Notes: a model not told the origin generated them from the letters alone. A stretch of DNA of 64,000 bases from Bacillus sp. FJAT-42376 (GCF_003816055.1 NZ_CP033906.1:496001-560000), one strand, 5' to 3'. Shown: positions 1 to 8,895, counted from the stretch's first letter. Program-made: numbers and translations.

Positions 1-650
1 TCAGCCTTGCAGGGACGGAGCTCTCAGAGGAGACAATCTGGGATGTCCGCAAAAAGGTGGGAATGGTATTCCAAAATCCTGATAATCAGTTTGTTGGAAC
101 GACAGTTAAGGATGATGTGGCTTTTGGTCTGGAAAACAACGGAATCCCCCGCGACGAAATGCTGAAACGGGTGGATTGGGCGACAAAGCAAGTTAAGATG
201 GATGCTTTTCTCGATCAAGAGCCGCACCATCTGTCAGGCGGCCAAAAACAGCGTGTTGCCATCGCTGGCGTGCTGGCCGTCAAGCCTCAAATTATGATTC
301 TCGACGAAGCAACATCCATGCTCGATCCAGCCGGCAGAAGTGATGTAATGGATACTGTTCGGCTGTTGAATGATCAGGGCGCTGTCACCGTCATATCCAT
401 CACACATGATCTTGAAGAAGCATCTAAGGCCGATCGGATCATTGTGATGAACAAAGGGAAAAAACTGAAGGAAGGAAAGCCGGAGCTGATCTTCTCAATG
501 GGAGAGGAATTAACAAGAATTGGACTGGATCTTCCGTTTTCGTATAAGCTCAGTCAGGAGCTCCGAAAGGCAGGCATTCCTCTTCAGAAGAATCACTTAA
601 CAGAACAAGGATTGGTGGATGAGCTATGGATATTACAGCAAAAGGCCTAG
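1..650 (+). CDS. ecfA1: ECF transporter ATPase EcfA1 (5' end outside window)
   Basis: ATP-binding subunit of the energy-coupling-factor module that powers vitamin and metal uptake together with EcfA2, EcfT and exchangeable S components. The reading frame is open from base 3, so the gene starts upstream and the Walker A loop is missing here. Visible parts are the Q-loop (VFQNPDNQF), the signature LSGGQKQRV, Walker B with [11 protein letters not shown], and the switch histidine in SITHD. About 215 residues are present. The end overlaps the start of the next gene by 25 bases, as is usual for translationally coupled ecfA1-ecfA2. B. subtilis has the same order upstream of truA. The ATG at 57 is internal, not the true start. 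Confidence 0.95.
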   Translation, partial: SLAGTELSEETIWDVRKKVGMVFQNPDNQFVGTTVKDDVAFGLENNGIPRDEMLKRVDWATKQVKMDAFLDQEPHHLSGGQKQRVAIAGVLAVKPQIMILDEATSMLDPAGRSDVMDTVRLLNDQGAVTVISITHDLEEASKADRIIVMNKGKKLKEGKPELIFSMGEELTRIGLDLPFSYKLSQELRKAGIPLQKNHLTEQGLVDELWILQQKA

Positions 651-1495
651 AGCATACGTACAATCCGCGCACACCCTTTGAGAAACGAGCCATCTACAAT
701 ATGGATCTTTCTATTCAGTCTGGTTCCTACACAGCGATTATCGGCCATACCGGCTCCGGGAAATCCACTCTTCTTCAGCATTTAAATGGCTTGCTCAAGC
801 CCACATCGGGATGGATCACAATCGGTGATCGAACGATAAAAGCAAAAGAAAAGGCCAAACATTTAAAAACGGTGCGAAAAAAAGTGGGAATCGTTTTTCA
901 GTTTCCGGAGCATCAGCTCTTTGAGGAGACGGTGGAGAAGGATATTATGTTTGGACCGATGAATTTTGGTGTTCCGGAAAAAGAGGCACGTCAGAGAGCA
1001 AGGGAAATGACGGAATTAGTTGGACTGCCGTCAGAGGTTCTGGAGCGTTCTCCATTTGACTTAAGCGGAGGGCAAATGAGAAGGGTAGCCATTGCGGGTG
1101 TCCTAGCCATGGAACCTGAAGTCATTGTGCTGGACGAGCCTACAGCCGGTCTTGATCCGAAGGGCCGCCGTGACATCATGGAGCTCTTTTATCAGCTGCA
1201 TAAGGAAAAAGGACTGACAACGATTCTTGTTACGCACAGCATGGAAGATGCAGCCAGATATGCAGAAGAACTGATCGTGCTCCATCAAGGAACGATTCAG
1301 CTGAAAGGACGGCCAGAGGAGGTTTTTTCTGCACCTGAAAAAATTGCGGAAGCAGGCCTCAGACTTCCTGAAACCGTTCAGTTCAAGCATGCTCTTGAGG
1401 AAAAGCTCGGCATCCGCATACAGGGAGCGCCTCTTACAATTGATGAGACGGTTCGATCGCTCAAATCCTTATATAAAAAGGGGGGAGCTGAATGA
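626..1495 (+). CDS. ecfA2: ECF transporter ATPase EcfA2
   Basis: Second ATPase of the ECF module, expected to form a heterodimer with EcfA1 on the cytoplasmic face of EcfT. The 289-residue length is normal. Walker A is GHTGSGKST (about 40-48), the Q-loop is in VFQFPEHQ (about 90-97), the signature is LSGGQMRRV (about 146-154), Walker B is [13 protein letters not shown] ending in D170-E171, and the switch His is about 204 (LVTHS). It overlaps ecfA1 by 25 bases and ecfT by 4 bases, so the three are one transcript. No S component lies beside them; a RibU-like one is encoded at 51929. Confidence 0.97.
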   Translation: MDITAKGLEHTYNPRTPFEKRAIYNMDLSIQSGSYTAIIGHTGSGKSTLLQHLNGLLKPTSGWITIGDRTIKAKEKAKHLKTVRKKVGIVFQFPEHQLFEETVEKDIMFGPMNFGVPEKEARQRAREMTELVGLPSEVLERSPFDLSGGQMRRVAIAGVLAMEPEVIVLDEPTAGLDPKGRRDIMELFYQLHKEKGLTTILVTHSMEDAARYAEELIVLHQGTIQLKGRPEEVFSAPEKIAEAGLRLPETVQFKHALEEKLGIRIQGAPLTIDETVRSLKSLYKKGGAE

Positions 1496-2286
1496 ACGGA
1501 ATCATCATCGGAAAATATGTACCAGGGCATTCTTTTGTTCATAAGCTTGATCCGAGAGCCAAGCTTCTTCTCGTCTTCTTTTTTGTCTTTATCGTCTTTC
1601 TGGCAAATAATACGATCACTTATACGGTCCTGGGACTATTTACAATTTTCATTGTCTCGCTTACAAAGCTTCCCCCGAGATTTCTCGTTTCGGGTTTGAA
1701 GCCGATTCTGTGGATTATTCTGTTCACCTTTATTCTGCATATTCTCGTCACTAAGCAAGGACCGGTTCTATTTCAGTTTTCATTCATATCGGTTCATGAA
1801 GAAGGACTGAGGCAGGGGATCTTTATCTCGCTGCGTTTCCTGTATCTGATTCTGATCACTACCCTGCTTACCTTGACCACTACGCCGATTGAAGTAACGG
1901 ACGGAATGGAGAATTTGCTTCATCCCTTTAAAAAGCTGGGTCTCCCTGTTCATGAGCTTGCCTTAATGATGTCGATTGCCTTAAGGTTTATTCCGACACT
2001 GACTGACGAAACCGATAAGATTATGAAGGCGCAAATGGCCAGGGGAGTCGACTTCTCTTCAGGGCCCCTGACAAAGCGTGTCCAGTCGATTGTCCCCTTG
2101 CTTGTCCCGCTGTTTATCAGCGCGTTTAAACGGGCTGAGGAGCTTGCTACAGCGATGGAGGCAAGAGGCTATCAAGGCGGAGAAGGAAGAACGAAATACA
2201 GACAGCTTAAATGGGATTCCAGGGATTCAGCGATGATGATCATGCTCCTCGTTTTAACCATTCTGCTTCTGTTCCTTCGTTCGTAG
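1492..2286 (+). CDS. ecfT: ECF transporter transmembrane subunit EcfT
   Basis: Membrane scaffold of the ECF transporter that links the ATPases to the substrate-binding S component. The 264 residues contain several hydrophobic segments (about 22-60, 70-87, 108-130, 245-262). The cytoplasmic coupling region carries two Ala-Arg-Gly motifs, one at about 183-185 (MARGVDF) and one at about 224-226 (EARGYQG), which are the known contacts with the two ATPases. The start overlaps the ecfA2 stop (ATGA). The truA ribosome-binding site AGGAG begins inside its stop codon, so truA is probably cotranscribed. Confidence 0.95.
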   Translation: MNGIIIGKYVPGHSFVHKLDPRAKLLLVFFFVFIVFLANNTITYTVLGLFTIFIVSLTKLPPRFLVSGLKPILWIILFTFILHILVTKQGPVLFQFSFISVHEEGLRQGIFISLRFLYLILITTLLTLTTTPIEVTDGMENLLHPFKKLGLPVHELALMMSIALRFIPTLTDETDKIMKAQMARGVDFSSGPLTKRVQSIVPLLVPLFISAFKRAEELATAMEARGYQGGEGRTKYRQLKWDSRDSAMMIMLLVLTILLLFLRS

Positions 2287-2294
2287 GAGCCGCT

Positions 2295-3035
2295 ATGAGA
2301 ATAAAAATGATTATTTCCTATGACGGGACTGACTTCAGCGGATACCAGATTCAGCCGGATGCACGAACGGTTCAGGAGGAACTGGAGACGGCTTTGTCCA
2401 GGCTGCATAAGGGAAGACAGGTTAAAGTCACAGCCTCCGGAAGAACAGATGCTAAAGTGCACGCACGAGGTCAGGTGCTCCATTTTGACACTCCTCTGGG
2501 CATTCCAATGGACCGATGGCCTAAAGCTCTGAATGCGCTGCTTCCGAAGGATATTAAGGTGCTGGAAGCTGCTGAGGCGGCAAAAGACTTTCACGCCCGT
2601 TTTGATGCGTGCGGAAAGGAATACCGGTATGTGATAGACCGTTCCCCGGTACAGGATGTATTTCTCAGAAACTATGCCTATCATTATCCGTATGCGTTAA
2701 ACTTGGAAGCCATGAAGAGCGCTTCGGAGCAATTTATTGGAACTCATGATTTTACCGCGTTTTGCTCAGCAAAAACCGAGGTAGAGGACCGTGTCCGGAC
2801 CATCCATTCCATCAGGTTTATTGAAGAGGGCGAAAGAATGACGATGTGCATTCAGGGCAGCGGCTTCTTGTACAATATGGTCCGGATTATCATGGGGACT
2901 CTTTTAAATGCCGGCATTGGATTGACGAAGCCGGAAGAAATTTCTGAAATGATTTTGTCCATGGACCGGACGAAAACTGGAAAAACCGCGCCTGGACACG
3001 GCTTGTATCTATGGAAAGTTTTCTATGACAACTAA
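2295..3035 (+). CDS. truA: tRNA pseudouridine(38-40) synthase TruA
   Basis: Isomerises uridines 38, 39 and 40 in the anticodon arm of many tRNAs to pseudouridine. The frame stays open upstream to 2211, but the start at 2295 is chosen because AGGAG lies 5 bases before it and the product then begins MRIKMIISYDGT as in the family (246 residues). The catalytic aspartate is D52 in SGRTDAKVHA. The 3' region carries the family's RxxGxLLNAG-like segment near residue 200. Same place and order as in B. subtilis, between ecfT and rplM. Confidence 0.96.
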   Translation: MRIKMIISYDGTDFSGYQIQPDARTVQEELETALSRLHKGRQVKVTASGRTDAKVHARGQVLHFDTPLGIPMDRWPKALNALLPKDIKVLEAAEAAKDFHARFDACGKEYRYVIDRSPVQDVFLRNYAYHYPYALNLEAMKSASEQFIGTHDFTAFCSAKTEVEDRVRTIHSIRFIEEGERMTMCIQGSGFLYNMVRIIMGTLLNAGIGLTKPEEISEMILSMDRTKTGKTAPGHGLYLWKVFYDN

Positions 3036-3053
3036 ACCAGGTGTAACATTGTC

Positions 3054-3082
3054 TTGACATTGCGGTATTACTGAGATAAACT
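3054..3082 (+). promoter_or_regulatory. SigA promoter of rplM-rpsI
   Basis: TTGACA at 3054-3059, a 17-base spacer and TAAACT at 3077-3082. It lies between truA and rplM, so the r-protein genes have their own strong promoter. Transcription would start near 3089. Confidence 0.8.
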
Positions 3083-3088
3083 ATCACA

Positions 3089-3190
3089 TGGTATGTATTT
3101 CATCCCCACGATTAAGCCCCGGAAAGCTCGTCGTGTTTTGAAATAAAAATGGAACTAACGTTTATGGAAAGATATTAGGAGGGAAAATCA
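3089..3190 (+). promoter_or_regulatory. Probable L13 r-protein leader
   Basis: About 100 bases of untranslated leader between the promoter and rplM, ending in AGGAGGG 7-8 bases before the start. Bacillus rplM-rpsI operons are known to carry an L13 leader (Rfam L13-leader) used for feedback by the ribosomal protein. Position and length fit. I did not fold it to the family model, so the assignment is by context. Confidence 0.5.
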
Positions 3191-3628
3191 ATGCGTACAA
3201 CGTATATGGCGAAAGCTAGCGAAGTTGACCGTAAATGGTACGTTGTGGATGCAGCAGGCAAGACACTAGGTCGTCTTTCTACTGAAGTAGCATCTATTCT
3301 TCGCGGCAAACACAAGCCGACTTTTACACCACATGTAGACACTGGAGATCACGTAATCATCATCAACGCTGAGAAAATTGAACTGACTGGTAAGAAATTA
3401 ACTGATAAAATTTACTACCGTCACAGCCAATTCCCAGGCGGACTTAAATCCAGAACAGCTCTTGAAATGCGTACAAACTACGCTGAAAAAATGCTTGAGC
3501 TAGCGATCAAAGGAATGCTTCCTAAGAATTCCCTTGGCCGTCAAATCTTCAAAAAATTGCACGTATACGCGGGTGCTGAGCATCCACACCAAGCACAACA
3601 GCCTGAAGTTTACGAACTTCGCGGTTAA
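3191..3628 (+). CDS. rplM: 50S ribosomal protein L13
   Basis: Structural protein of the large ribosomal subunit, early in assembly. The 145-residue length equals that of B. subtilis L13. The N-terminal MRTTYMAK, the segment [16 protein letters not shown] (about 39-54) and the C-terminal [13 protein letters not shown] are family hallmarks. The ribosome-binding site is AGGAGGG. It is followed 20 bases later by rpsI in the usual two-gene operon. Its codon use is that of a highly expressed gene. Confidence 0.98.
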   Translation: MRTTYMAKASEVDRKWYVVDAAGKTLGRLSTEVASILRGKHKPTFTPHVDTGDHVIIINAEKIELTGKKLTDKIYYRHSQFPGGLKSRTALEMRTNYAEKMLELAIKGMLPKNSLGRQIFKKLHVYAGAEHPHQAQQPEVYELRG

Positions 3629-3648
3629 TTATTAAGGAGGTTATCAAT

Positions 3649-4041
3649 TTGGCACAGGTTCAATATTACGGTACTGGCCGCCGCAAGAGCTCCGTTGCTC
3701 GTGTACGCCTAATTCCAGGCGAAGGCAAGATCGTTGTTAATAAACGCGACATTAAAGATTACATCCCATTCGCAGCTCTAATCGAGGACGTAAAACAGCC
3801 GCTTAACTTGACTGAAACTGGTTCTTCTTACGATGTACTAGTAAACGTTAGCGGCGGTGGATTTGCAGGTCAAGCCGGCGCAATCCGCCACGGTATCTCT
3901 CGTGCACTGCTTCAAGCAGATCCTGAGTTCCGTACAACTCTTAAACGCGCTGGTCTATTGACTCGTGACGCTCGTATGAAAGAGCGTAAAAAATACGGAC
4001 TTAAAGGCGCACGCCGTGCACCTCAGTTCTCAAAACGTTAA
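3649..4041 (+). CDS. rpsI: 30S ribosomal protein S9 (TTG start)
   Basis: Small-subunit protein whose basic C-terminal tail reaches the P-site tRNA. It has 130 residues, the B. subtilis length, with the start of the family domain [14 protein letters not shown] near the N-terminus and the conserved end PQFSKR. The start codon is TTG, set by AAGGAGG at 3634-3640; no in-frame ATG lies near. It is second in the rplM-rpsI operon and is followed by a rho-independent terminator. Confidence 0.98.
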   Translation: MAQVQYYGTGRRKSSVARVRLIPGEGKIVVNKRDIKDYIPFAALIEDVKQPLNLTETGSSYDVLVNVSGGGFAGQAGAIRHGISRALLQADPEFRTTLKRAGLLTRDARMKERKKYGLKGARRAPQFSKR

Positions 4042-4052
4042 TTTGCGTTTTC

Positions 4053-4092
4053 AAAAGACTTTCAAAGCCTTTGCTTTGGAGGTCTTTTTTTG
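4053..4092 (+). terminator. Terminator of rplM-rpsI
   Basis: Hairpin with arms CAAAGC/GCTTTG extended by AGAC/GTCT, followed by a run of T, just after the rpsI stop. Confidence 0.8.
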
Positions 4093-4180
4093 TGCAGCCA
4101 TGCGGCTCTATGGATTCCTTCCATTGGCTGATTGAGGAAGCCCGTCCTATTCTTTAGAGTAGAAGATGAGGTGAATGGCA

Positions 4181-4957
4181 ATGGGAGAATCGCTGAAATC
4201 TATTCGAAAATCAATCCGTGAGAACAAATGGACAACTTCTACCGCAGGGCATGCAGAAGGGTACGTGCAAACGAATCTGGTCATTCTGAAAAAAGAGCTT
4301 GCTTATGACTTCCTGTTATTTTGCCAAAGAAATGAAAAGGCCTGTCCGCTTCTTGAGGTCACAGATACAGGGTCGTTTGTTCCTGTCCTGAGTGCTCCGC
4401 AGGCAGATCTAAGAACGGATGTCCCAAAGTATAGGGTTTATCGTTATGGAAAGCTTGTTTCTGAACAGGAGGATATTAAAGATCTTTGGGAAGAGGATTT
4501 CGTTGCTTTCCTTCTTGGATGCAGCTTTACTTTCGAAAAAGCACTGCTGGAATATGGAGTCCCTGTCCGGCACATAGAGGAAAAACGAAATGTACCAATG
4601 TATAACTCCAGTCTCCCTCTTCATGAGAGCGGGGTTTTCAAAGGGACGATGGTTGTCAGCATGAGGCCGATCCCCGCCAAAGACATTGCAAAAGCAGTGC
4701 AAGTGACAGCCCGGTCGCCGAAGTCCCACGGGGCTCCTGTTCACATAGGGAACCCTGAAGAAATCGGGATTGCGAATCTTGCCGCTCCTGACTTTGGAGA
4801 TGCCGTGACGGTCAAAGAAGGTGAGGTCCCTGTGTTTTGGGCGTGCGGAGTGACTCCTCAGGCTGCTGCGGTCGCCTCGAAACCGGATTTAATGATTACT
4901 CATGCACCTGGTCATATGTTTATAACGGACTTGAAAGATACCGATGTAAGCTTATAA
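4181..4957 (+). CDS. DUF1445 (UPF0317) putative hydro-lyase, YcsI-like
   Basis: Member of the DUF1445 family (B. subtilis YcsI, annotated as a putative hydro-lyase; the human relative is D-glutamate cyclase). The true substrate is not known from sequence. The 258 residues contain the typical LGCSFTFE segment, MYNSSLPLHESGVFKGTMVVSMRPIP and the C-terminal HAPGHMFITD. ATG codons at 4175 and 4181 are both in frame; 4181 is preferred because GAGGTG (4168-4173) is well spaced from it. In B. subtilis this slot between rpsI and ybaK is occupied by ybaJ (a methyltransferase), so the gene is a local insertion or replacement. It is probably a single-gene unit. Confidence 0.85.
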   Translation: MGESLKSIRKSIRENKWTTSTAGHAEGYVQTNLVILKKELAYDFLLFCQRNEKACPLLEVTDTGSFVPVLSAPQADLRTDVPKYRVYRYGKLVSEQEDIKDLWEEDFVAFLLGCSFTFEKALLEYGVPVRHIEEKRNVPMYNSSLPLHESGVFKGTMVVSMRPIPAKDIAKAVQVTARSPKSHGAPVHIGNPEEIGIANLAAPDFGDAVTVKEGEVPVFWACGVTPQAAAVASKPDLMITHAPGHMFITDLKDTDVSL

Positions 4958-5040
4958 ATGAACCGGTGATCATGAGCACTTTTTTTATCGTTTTTTTCCC
5001 CTGAGAATAGCAGATACTATCTGCAAAGGGGGTCCGTAAA

Positions 5041-5484
5041 ATGGGCACAATGGTTTTTCTTAAGGATTTGCGAAGAGAAAAGCAGATGAAATATGAACGA
5101 AGCATGCTGAGAGAAGTGTCGATCAAGGAAATTAAAAAAGGAATTCATCTTCACTTTGCCTCATTTTTTCATTACGGACTTTTATCGAAATGGAGCATAG
5201 AAGAAGGCTGTGCGGATTTTGCCATTGAAGCGTTCCTCTTGGGTGCGAAGTACAGCAAGTTCGGTTACAAGGGAGAATCGATGGTAAATGTCCAAAACCG
5301 GTCGGGTAAAGAGGAAAAGCGGCTCACTGCCGATTTTTACGATTACTTGATCAGCTGGGGATGTCCGAGTGAGAGCTCGGTTTGCCATGAATCTCTGTTC
5401 ATGGCTTCGGAATGCTTTATGCAGCACTGGTGGAAGGAAGGATTCCTGAGAGGGCAGAAGCGCTATAAATTACGCCTGAATTAA
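5041..5484 (+). CDS. ybaK: YbaK family protein (DUF2521), function unknown
   Basis: 147-residue protein of unknown function, identical in length to B. subtilis YbaK, which sits in the same place just upstream of cwlD. The sequence is soluble and mixed-charge, with aromatic-rich segments (HLHFASFFHYGL, FMQHWWKEGFLRG) and no signal or membrane segment. The start is ATG at 5041 after GGGGGT. This is a synteny-supported family call; nothing in the sequence gives a reaction. Confidence 0.8.
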   Translation: MGTMVFLKDLRREKQMKYERSMLREVSIKEIKKGIHLHFASFFHYGLLSKWSIEEGCADFAIEAFLLGAKYSKFGYKGESMVNVQNRSGKEEKRLTADFYDYLISWGCPSESSVCHESLFMASECFMQHWWKEGFLRGQKRYKLRLN

Positions 5485-5503
5485 TCATAAACCCTCAACC
5501 TGT

Positions 5504-5527
5504 CCCATATATTGAACTAGATATGGG
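5504..5527 (+). other. Hairpin in the ybaK-cwlD gap
   Basis: CCCATAT (5504-5510) pairs with ATATGGG (5521-5527) across 10 bases, just upstream of the cwlD ribosome-binding site AGGGGGGAA. No T run follows, so it is not a clear terminator; it may influence cwlD translation or mRNA ends. Confidence 0.4.
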
Positions 5528-5545
5528 CGGCAGGGGGGAACAGGT

Positions 5546-6256
5546 GTGAAGAAGTTTAAATGGATCGCTTTCGCAGCAGGCTTTATTCTTTTATTGCTGC
5601 TGTTTAAATTTCAGTTTTCAAATAACGATTCCTGGGAATCATGGAATTTGCCCCTGGCAGGGAAGGTTATTTATCTCGATCCCGGACATGGCGGTCCCGA
5701 TGGCGGAGCAGTGGGAACGAAGCTGCTTGAGAAGGATGTGACTCTTGAAATCACAAAAAGAGTCAGAGATTATTTGCAGGAGCAGGGAGCGCTTGTGCTT
5801 CTGACAAGGGAAAAGGATATTGATCTCTCCTCCATGGGAACGAAAGGATACAGCCGGAAAAAAGCAGAAGACTTGCGCAACCGGGTGGAAATGATTAACT
5901 CCTCATCTGCAGATATGTACTTGAGCCTGCATTTGAATGCTCTGCCGCAGCGGCAGTGGAGAGGGGCCCAGACTTTTTATGACGGGAAATTCGAAGAAAA
6001 TGCGAAAATGGCCAAATTCATTCAGGATGAGCTTAGGAAAAATCTTGAGAATACCGACCGGAAAGCGAAGCCGATCCATGGAATTTATTTAGTCAAATAT
6101 ACAAATAAGCCCGGTGCCTTAGTTGAGGTAGGGTTCTTATCAAATGGCGAAGAAGAGAAACTTTTCACCGATCCAACCTATTTAGATAAAGTTGCGGGTT
6201 CTGTATATAAAGGAATTCTGCGATACTATACCGATAAGAGCAAGCCTCCTGAATGA
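5546..6256 (+). CDS. cwlD: Spore cortex N-acetylmuramoyl-L-alanine amidase CwlD (GTG start)
   Basis: Amidase that, with a deacetylase, makes the muramic-delta-lactam of spore cortex peptidoglycan, needed for cortex hydrolysis during germination. 236 residues (B. subtilis 237). A signal anchor spans about 6-22, followed by an Amidase_3 domain. Zinc ligands and catalytic residues are visible: H48 in DPGHGGPDGG, E62 in KLLEKD, H129 in LSLHLNA, and E194 in LVEVGFLSN. The start is GTG at 5546 after AGGGGGGAA. It acts outside the membrane in the forespore or mother cell. A hairpin overlapping the stop codon ends the unit. Confidence 0.96.
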   Translation: MKKFKWIAFAAGFILLLLLFKFQFSNNDSWESWNLPLAGKVIYLDPGHGGPDGGAVGTKLLEKDVTLEITKRVRDYLQEQGALVLLTREKDIDLSSMGTKGYSRKKAEDLRNRVEMINSSSADMYLSLHLNALPQRQWRGAQTFYDGKFEENAKMAKFIQDELRKNLENTDRKAKPIHGIYLVKYTNKPGALVEVGFLSNGEEEKLFTDPTYLDKVAGSVYKGILRYYTDKSKPPE

Positions 6257-6276
6257 TAGACAGGAGGCCTTCTCTA
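6244..6276 (+). terminator. Terminator of cwlD
   Basis: GCCTCCTG (6244-6251) pairs with CAGGAGGC (6261-6268) and is followed by a short pyrimidine tract. It starts before the stop codon. The T run is weak. Confidence 0.55.
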
Positions 6277-6306
6277 TGCATTTATTCCAATCATTCTTAT
6301 TGGATA

Positions 6307-6315
6307 TGGTATACT
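6307..6315 (+). promoter_or_regulatory. Extended -10 promoter of salA
   Basis: TGGTATACT gives an extended -10 (TG at 6307-6308, TATACT at 6310-6315) with no good -35. It is 32 bases before the salA start. Confidence 0.55.
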
Positions 6316-6346
6316 GATGTAAACGAATTCAAAAAGGGTGAAGAGC

Positions 6347-7408
6347 ATGCTGCAGGAAGAAACGTTAAGAAAGATTGCTGAAGAAATCCAAGAACCTTTT
6401 TTACATATACCATTGAAAGATGTAAATGGGATTAAGGAAGTAAAAGTAAAGCCTGAAAAAAATCATGTAAGTCTGAAAGTGGCGATTGCAAAATTGAATA
6501 CCCCTGAACAAATGAAGCTTCAGCAGGAGCTTGTCGCGAAGCTGAAAGAAGCTGGAGCTGAAACGGTGGGACTGCGGTTTGAAGAGCTGCCGTCAGATGT
6601 GGTCGCCTCTCTTCAGCCTAAGCAGGAATCGTCTTCCGGACTTATGTCAGGCGGAACGGAACCGACTTATATCGCGATCGCGAGCGGCAAAGGGGGAGTC
6701 GGTAAATCGACTGTTTCGGTTAACCTGGCTGTAGCGCTTGCCCGTATGGGGAAAAAAGTGGGACTCATTGACGCTGACATTTATGGCTTCAGCGTACCGG
6801 ACATGATGGGGATCACGAATCGCCCCGTTCTTCAGGGGGATGCGATTATTCCGGTAGAACGATTTGGAGTCAAGGTCATTTCCATGGGCTTTTTTGTCGA
6901 AGACAACGCCCCTGTGATATGGAGAGGGCCGATGCTTGGAAAAATGCTGAACAACTTCTTCCAGGAAGTTGAATGGGGAGATCTCGATTACCTGCTCCTT
7001 GATCTGCCTCCGGGTACGGGGGACGTGGCGCTCGATGTGCACTCCATGCTTCCTGCGTGCAAAGAAATTATTGTGTCCACTCCGCATCCAACCGCTGCTT
7101 TTGTGGCAGCGAGAGCGGGAGCAATGGCCCTTCGGACAGACCACGAAGTAATAGGTGTGGTTGAAAATATGGCTTACTTCGAAAGTCAGGCAACAGGAGA
7201 AAAAGAATATGTATTCGGTAAAGGCGGAGGAGACAAGCTTGCAGAGGAATTGAACGTACCGATCCTTGGCCGGATTCCGCTCCGTCAGCCAGATTGGAAT
7301 GAACAGGAGTTTGCTCCTTCCGTATACGCTGAAGATCATCCGACAGGCAAAATTTACGGAGAAATGGCAGCGAAGGTTGCAAGTCTTGTTCCATCCAGCA
7401 TTAGCTAA
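6347..7408 (+). CDS. salA: P-loop ATPase SalA (Mrp/NBP35 family)
   Basis: Mrp-family ATPase. In B. subtilis SalA represses scoC and so raises exoprotease expression; relatives carry Fe-S clusters. The 353 residues comprise an N-terminal DUF59/MIP18-like domain (about 5-80) and a ParA-type ATPase with deviant Walker A SGKGGVGKST (about 113-122), DADIYGFSVPD and LLLDLPPGTGD. The C-terminal CxxC seen in Fe-S carriers is absent, as in SalA. The frame is open from a GTG at 6338, but ATG 6347 is chosen because AGGGTG lies 6 bases before it. Order cwlD-salA-gerD-kbaA matches B. subtilis. Confidence 0.93.
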   Translation: MLQEETLRKIAEEIQEPFLHIPLKDVNGIKEVKVKPEKNHVSLKVAIAKLNTPEQMKLQQELVAKLKEAGAETVGLRFEELPSDVVASLQPKQESSSGLMSGGTEPTYIAIASGKGGVGKSTVSVNLAVALARMGKKVGLIDADIYGFSVPDMMGITNRPVLQGDAIIPVERFGVKVISMGFFVEDNAPVIWRGPMLGKMLNNFFQEVEWGDLDYLLLDLPPGTGDVALDVHSMLPACKEIIVSTPHPTAAFVAARAGAMALRTDHEVIGVVENMAYFESQATGEKEYVFGKGGGDKLAEELNVPILGRIPLRQPDWNEQEFAPSVYAEDHPTGKIYGEMAAKVASLVPSSIS

Positions 7409-7411
7409 CAG

Positions 7412-7442
7412 AAAAAAAGCGCCCAGGTTGGCGCTTTTTTTG
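7412..7442. terminator. Bidirectional terminator between salA and gerD
   Basis: AAAAAAAGCGCC and GGCGCTTTTTTT form a GC stem flanked by A and T runs, so it serves both convergent genes. Confidence 0.85.
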
Positions 7443-8084
7443 TTATTGTCCTCCTGAACCGCCGCCGCTTTCGGAGCTTCCGCCGCTTTCTGAGCCTCCG
7501 GCACCGCCTTGCTGCTGTCCTCCGCCTTCTGACTGCTGCCCCATTTGCTGGGCTGCTTTCAGCAAGGCTTCTTGCATTTTCATTTTGTATAAAGGACTTG
7601 TCAAGGTTTCGGTAATCACTTCCTGTATATATTTGCGGGATTCCTGGCTTTTAATGACCGTACCGATCTCTTTCTCCATTTCAGGATTCTGAAGGATTTC
7701 AATCATCATTTTTTGGTAATCGGGATCTGCCATGAGCTGTTTAATAACCTTTTCATGTTCCTTTTGAAGACTCTGTGCAAAGGCTTCGGAAAATTTAGGA
7801 TCCTCAAAAATTTTTGTCCAAAATTGAATCCCCTGTTTGGATGTGAGCGTTTTTGTAATGGTTTCGGATACCATCTTTTGATCCATGACAAGATTCTGTT
7901 TCATTTGATCTTCCTTCAATACTTCCTGCAAAGCCGTTTTGCCTTCGTCGGTTTTTAATATATCCACAACCATTTTTTTGGTCTTTTCGTAGTCCATTTC
8001 ACTTGCGCCCTCGGCTTTAGGAGCACAGCCATTCATTCCGATAGCAAGCGCACTAATTATGAGGAGCGGTATAAGTTGTTTCAT
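7443..8084 (-). CDS. gerD: Spore germination lipoprotein GerD
   Basis: Inner spore membrane lipoprotein needed to cluster nutrient germinant receptors (the germinosome). 213 residues, longer than B. subtilis GerD (185) because of the tail. A lipoprotein signal ends in GMNGC with the lipidated Cys at 20. A helical region (about 30-175) is rich in charged residues. The last 35 or so residues are a low-complexity Gly/Ser/Gln tail (QSEGGGQQQGG and on). Convergent with salA and divergent from kbaA. On the minus strand CATATTA (8117-8123) resembles a SigG -10, fitting forespore expression, but the -35 is poor. Confidence 0.92.
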   Translation of the reverse strand: MKQLIPLLIISALAIGMNGCAPKAEGASEMDYEKTKKMVVDILKTDEGKTALQEVLKEDQMKQNLVMDQKMVSETITKTLTSKQGIQFWTKIFEDPKFSEAFAQSLQKEHEKVIKQLMADPDYQKMMIEILQNPEMEKEIGTVIKSQESRKYIQEVITETLTSPLYKMKMQEALLKAAQQMGQQSEGGGQQQGGAGGSESGGSSESGGGSGGQ

Positions 8085-8222
8085 GGGCTAAGGCTCCTTT
8101 CACAAGTTCCTATTCTTAATATGAAATCCTGGGCCGTTTTTATAACTGAAAAATATTCCCTGTATAGCAATTTTCAAGGAGGCTTGGTAAAATCAAAGCA
8201 GATAAAGGATGGGGGAAGATAG

Positions 8223-8849
8223 ATGAAAAGCAGGGATTGGGTAAAGTTTTTCTTTTCCAGCTTGCTCGTCGGTGCCGCTGCTGCCATCGCGTCGGGCTTT
8301 ATTTTAAACTGGGATCAGCAGGCAGGGGCGTTTGCAGAATTTCAAGTCGATGAAATTTTTGCATCGTTGATTTGGTTTATAGGGGTAGGCCTGATGTTCA
8401 GTGTGATCAGTCAAATGGGTTTTTTTGCATATCTGACCCTTCACAGGTTCGGCATGGGGATTTTTGGTTCCGTATGGAATGCTGTTCAGCTCCTGTTAAT
8501 TGCATTTGTTCTTTTTGATCTTGTGTATTTCCGCTATCAAATTTTTGGAGATTCCGGTTCCGTCCTTCCCTACATATGGCCAGCTGCCGGTTTTTTTGCT
8601 GCCAGCCTCATCACGGCCTATTTGAAGCAAAGGGATACAAATAAAGGGGCTTTTATTCCCGCTTTATTCTTTATGTTTGTCGGCACAGCAATTGAATGGT
8701 TTCCGGCGCTGAGAGAAAATGATCCAAACTGGCTTTATTTCATGCTGATTTCTTTATTATGCTGCAATGCGTATCAGCTTATTATGCTTCCGAGGTTCAG
8801 CAGGTCCTCCCGCAGAAAAATCGGGCAGCAGAAAACCGCACAGGGATAG
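8223..8849 (+). CDS. kbaA: KinB signalling pathway activation protein KbaA
   Basis: Integral membrane protein required for KinB kinase activation in the sporulation phosphorelay of B. subtilis. 208 residues (B. subtilis 198) with about six hydrophobic segments (roughly 8-28, 40-62, 75-97, 108-125, 137-155, 165-182) and a basic C-terminus (RFSRSSRRK). The gene lies in the conserved salA-gerD-kbaA-pdaB order, but here two extra genes (8894-10962) separate it from pdaB. Confidence 0.9.
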   Translation: MKSRDWVKFFFSSLLVGAAAAIASGFILNWDQQAGAFAEFQVDEIFASLIWFIGVGLMFSVISQMGFFAYLTLHRFGMGIFGSVWNAVQLLLIAFVLFDLVYFRYQIFGDSGSVLPYIWPAAGFFAASLITAYLKQRDTNKGAFIPALFFMFVGTAIEWFPALRENDPNWLYFMLISLLCCNAYQLIMLPRFSRSSRRKIGQQKTAQG

Positions 8850-8854
8850 CGTGC

Positions 8855-8895
8855 AAAAAAGATCTGGCCCTCATTTGCAGGGCCAGATCTTTTTT
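8855..8895. terminator. Bidirectional terminator after kbaA
   Basis: A long perfect stem, AAAAAAGATCTGGCCCT with AGGGCCAGATCTTTTTT, around a 7-base loop. It overlaps the stop codon of the convergent oxidoreductase gene. Confidence 0.9.
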
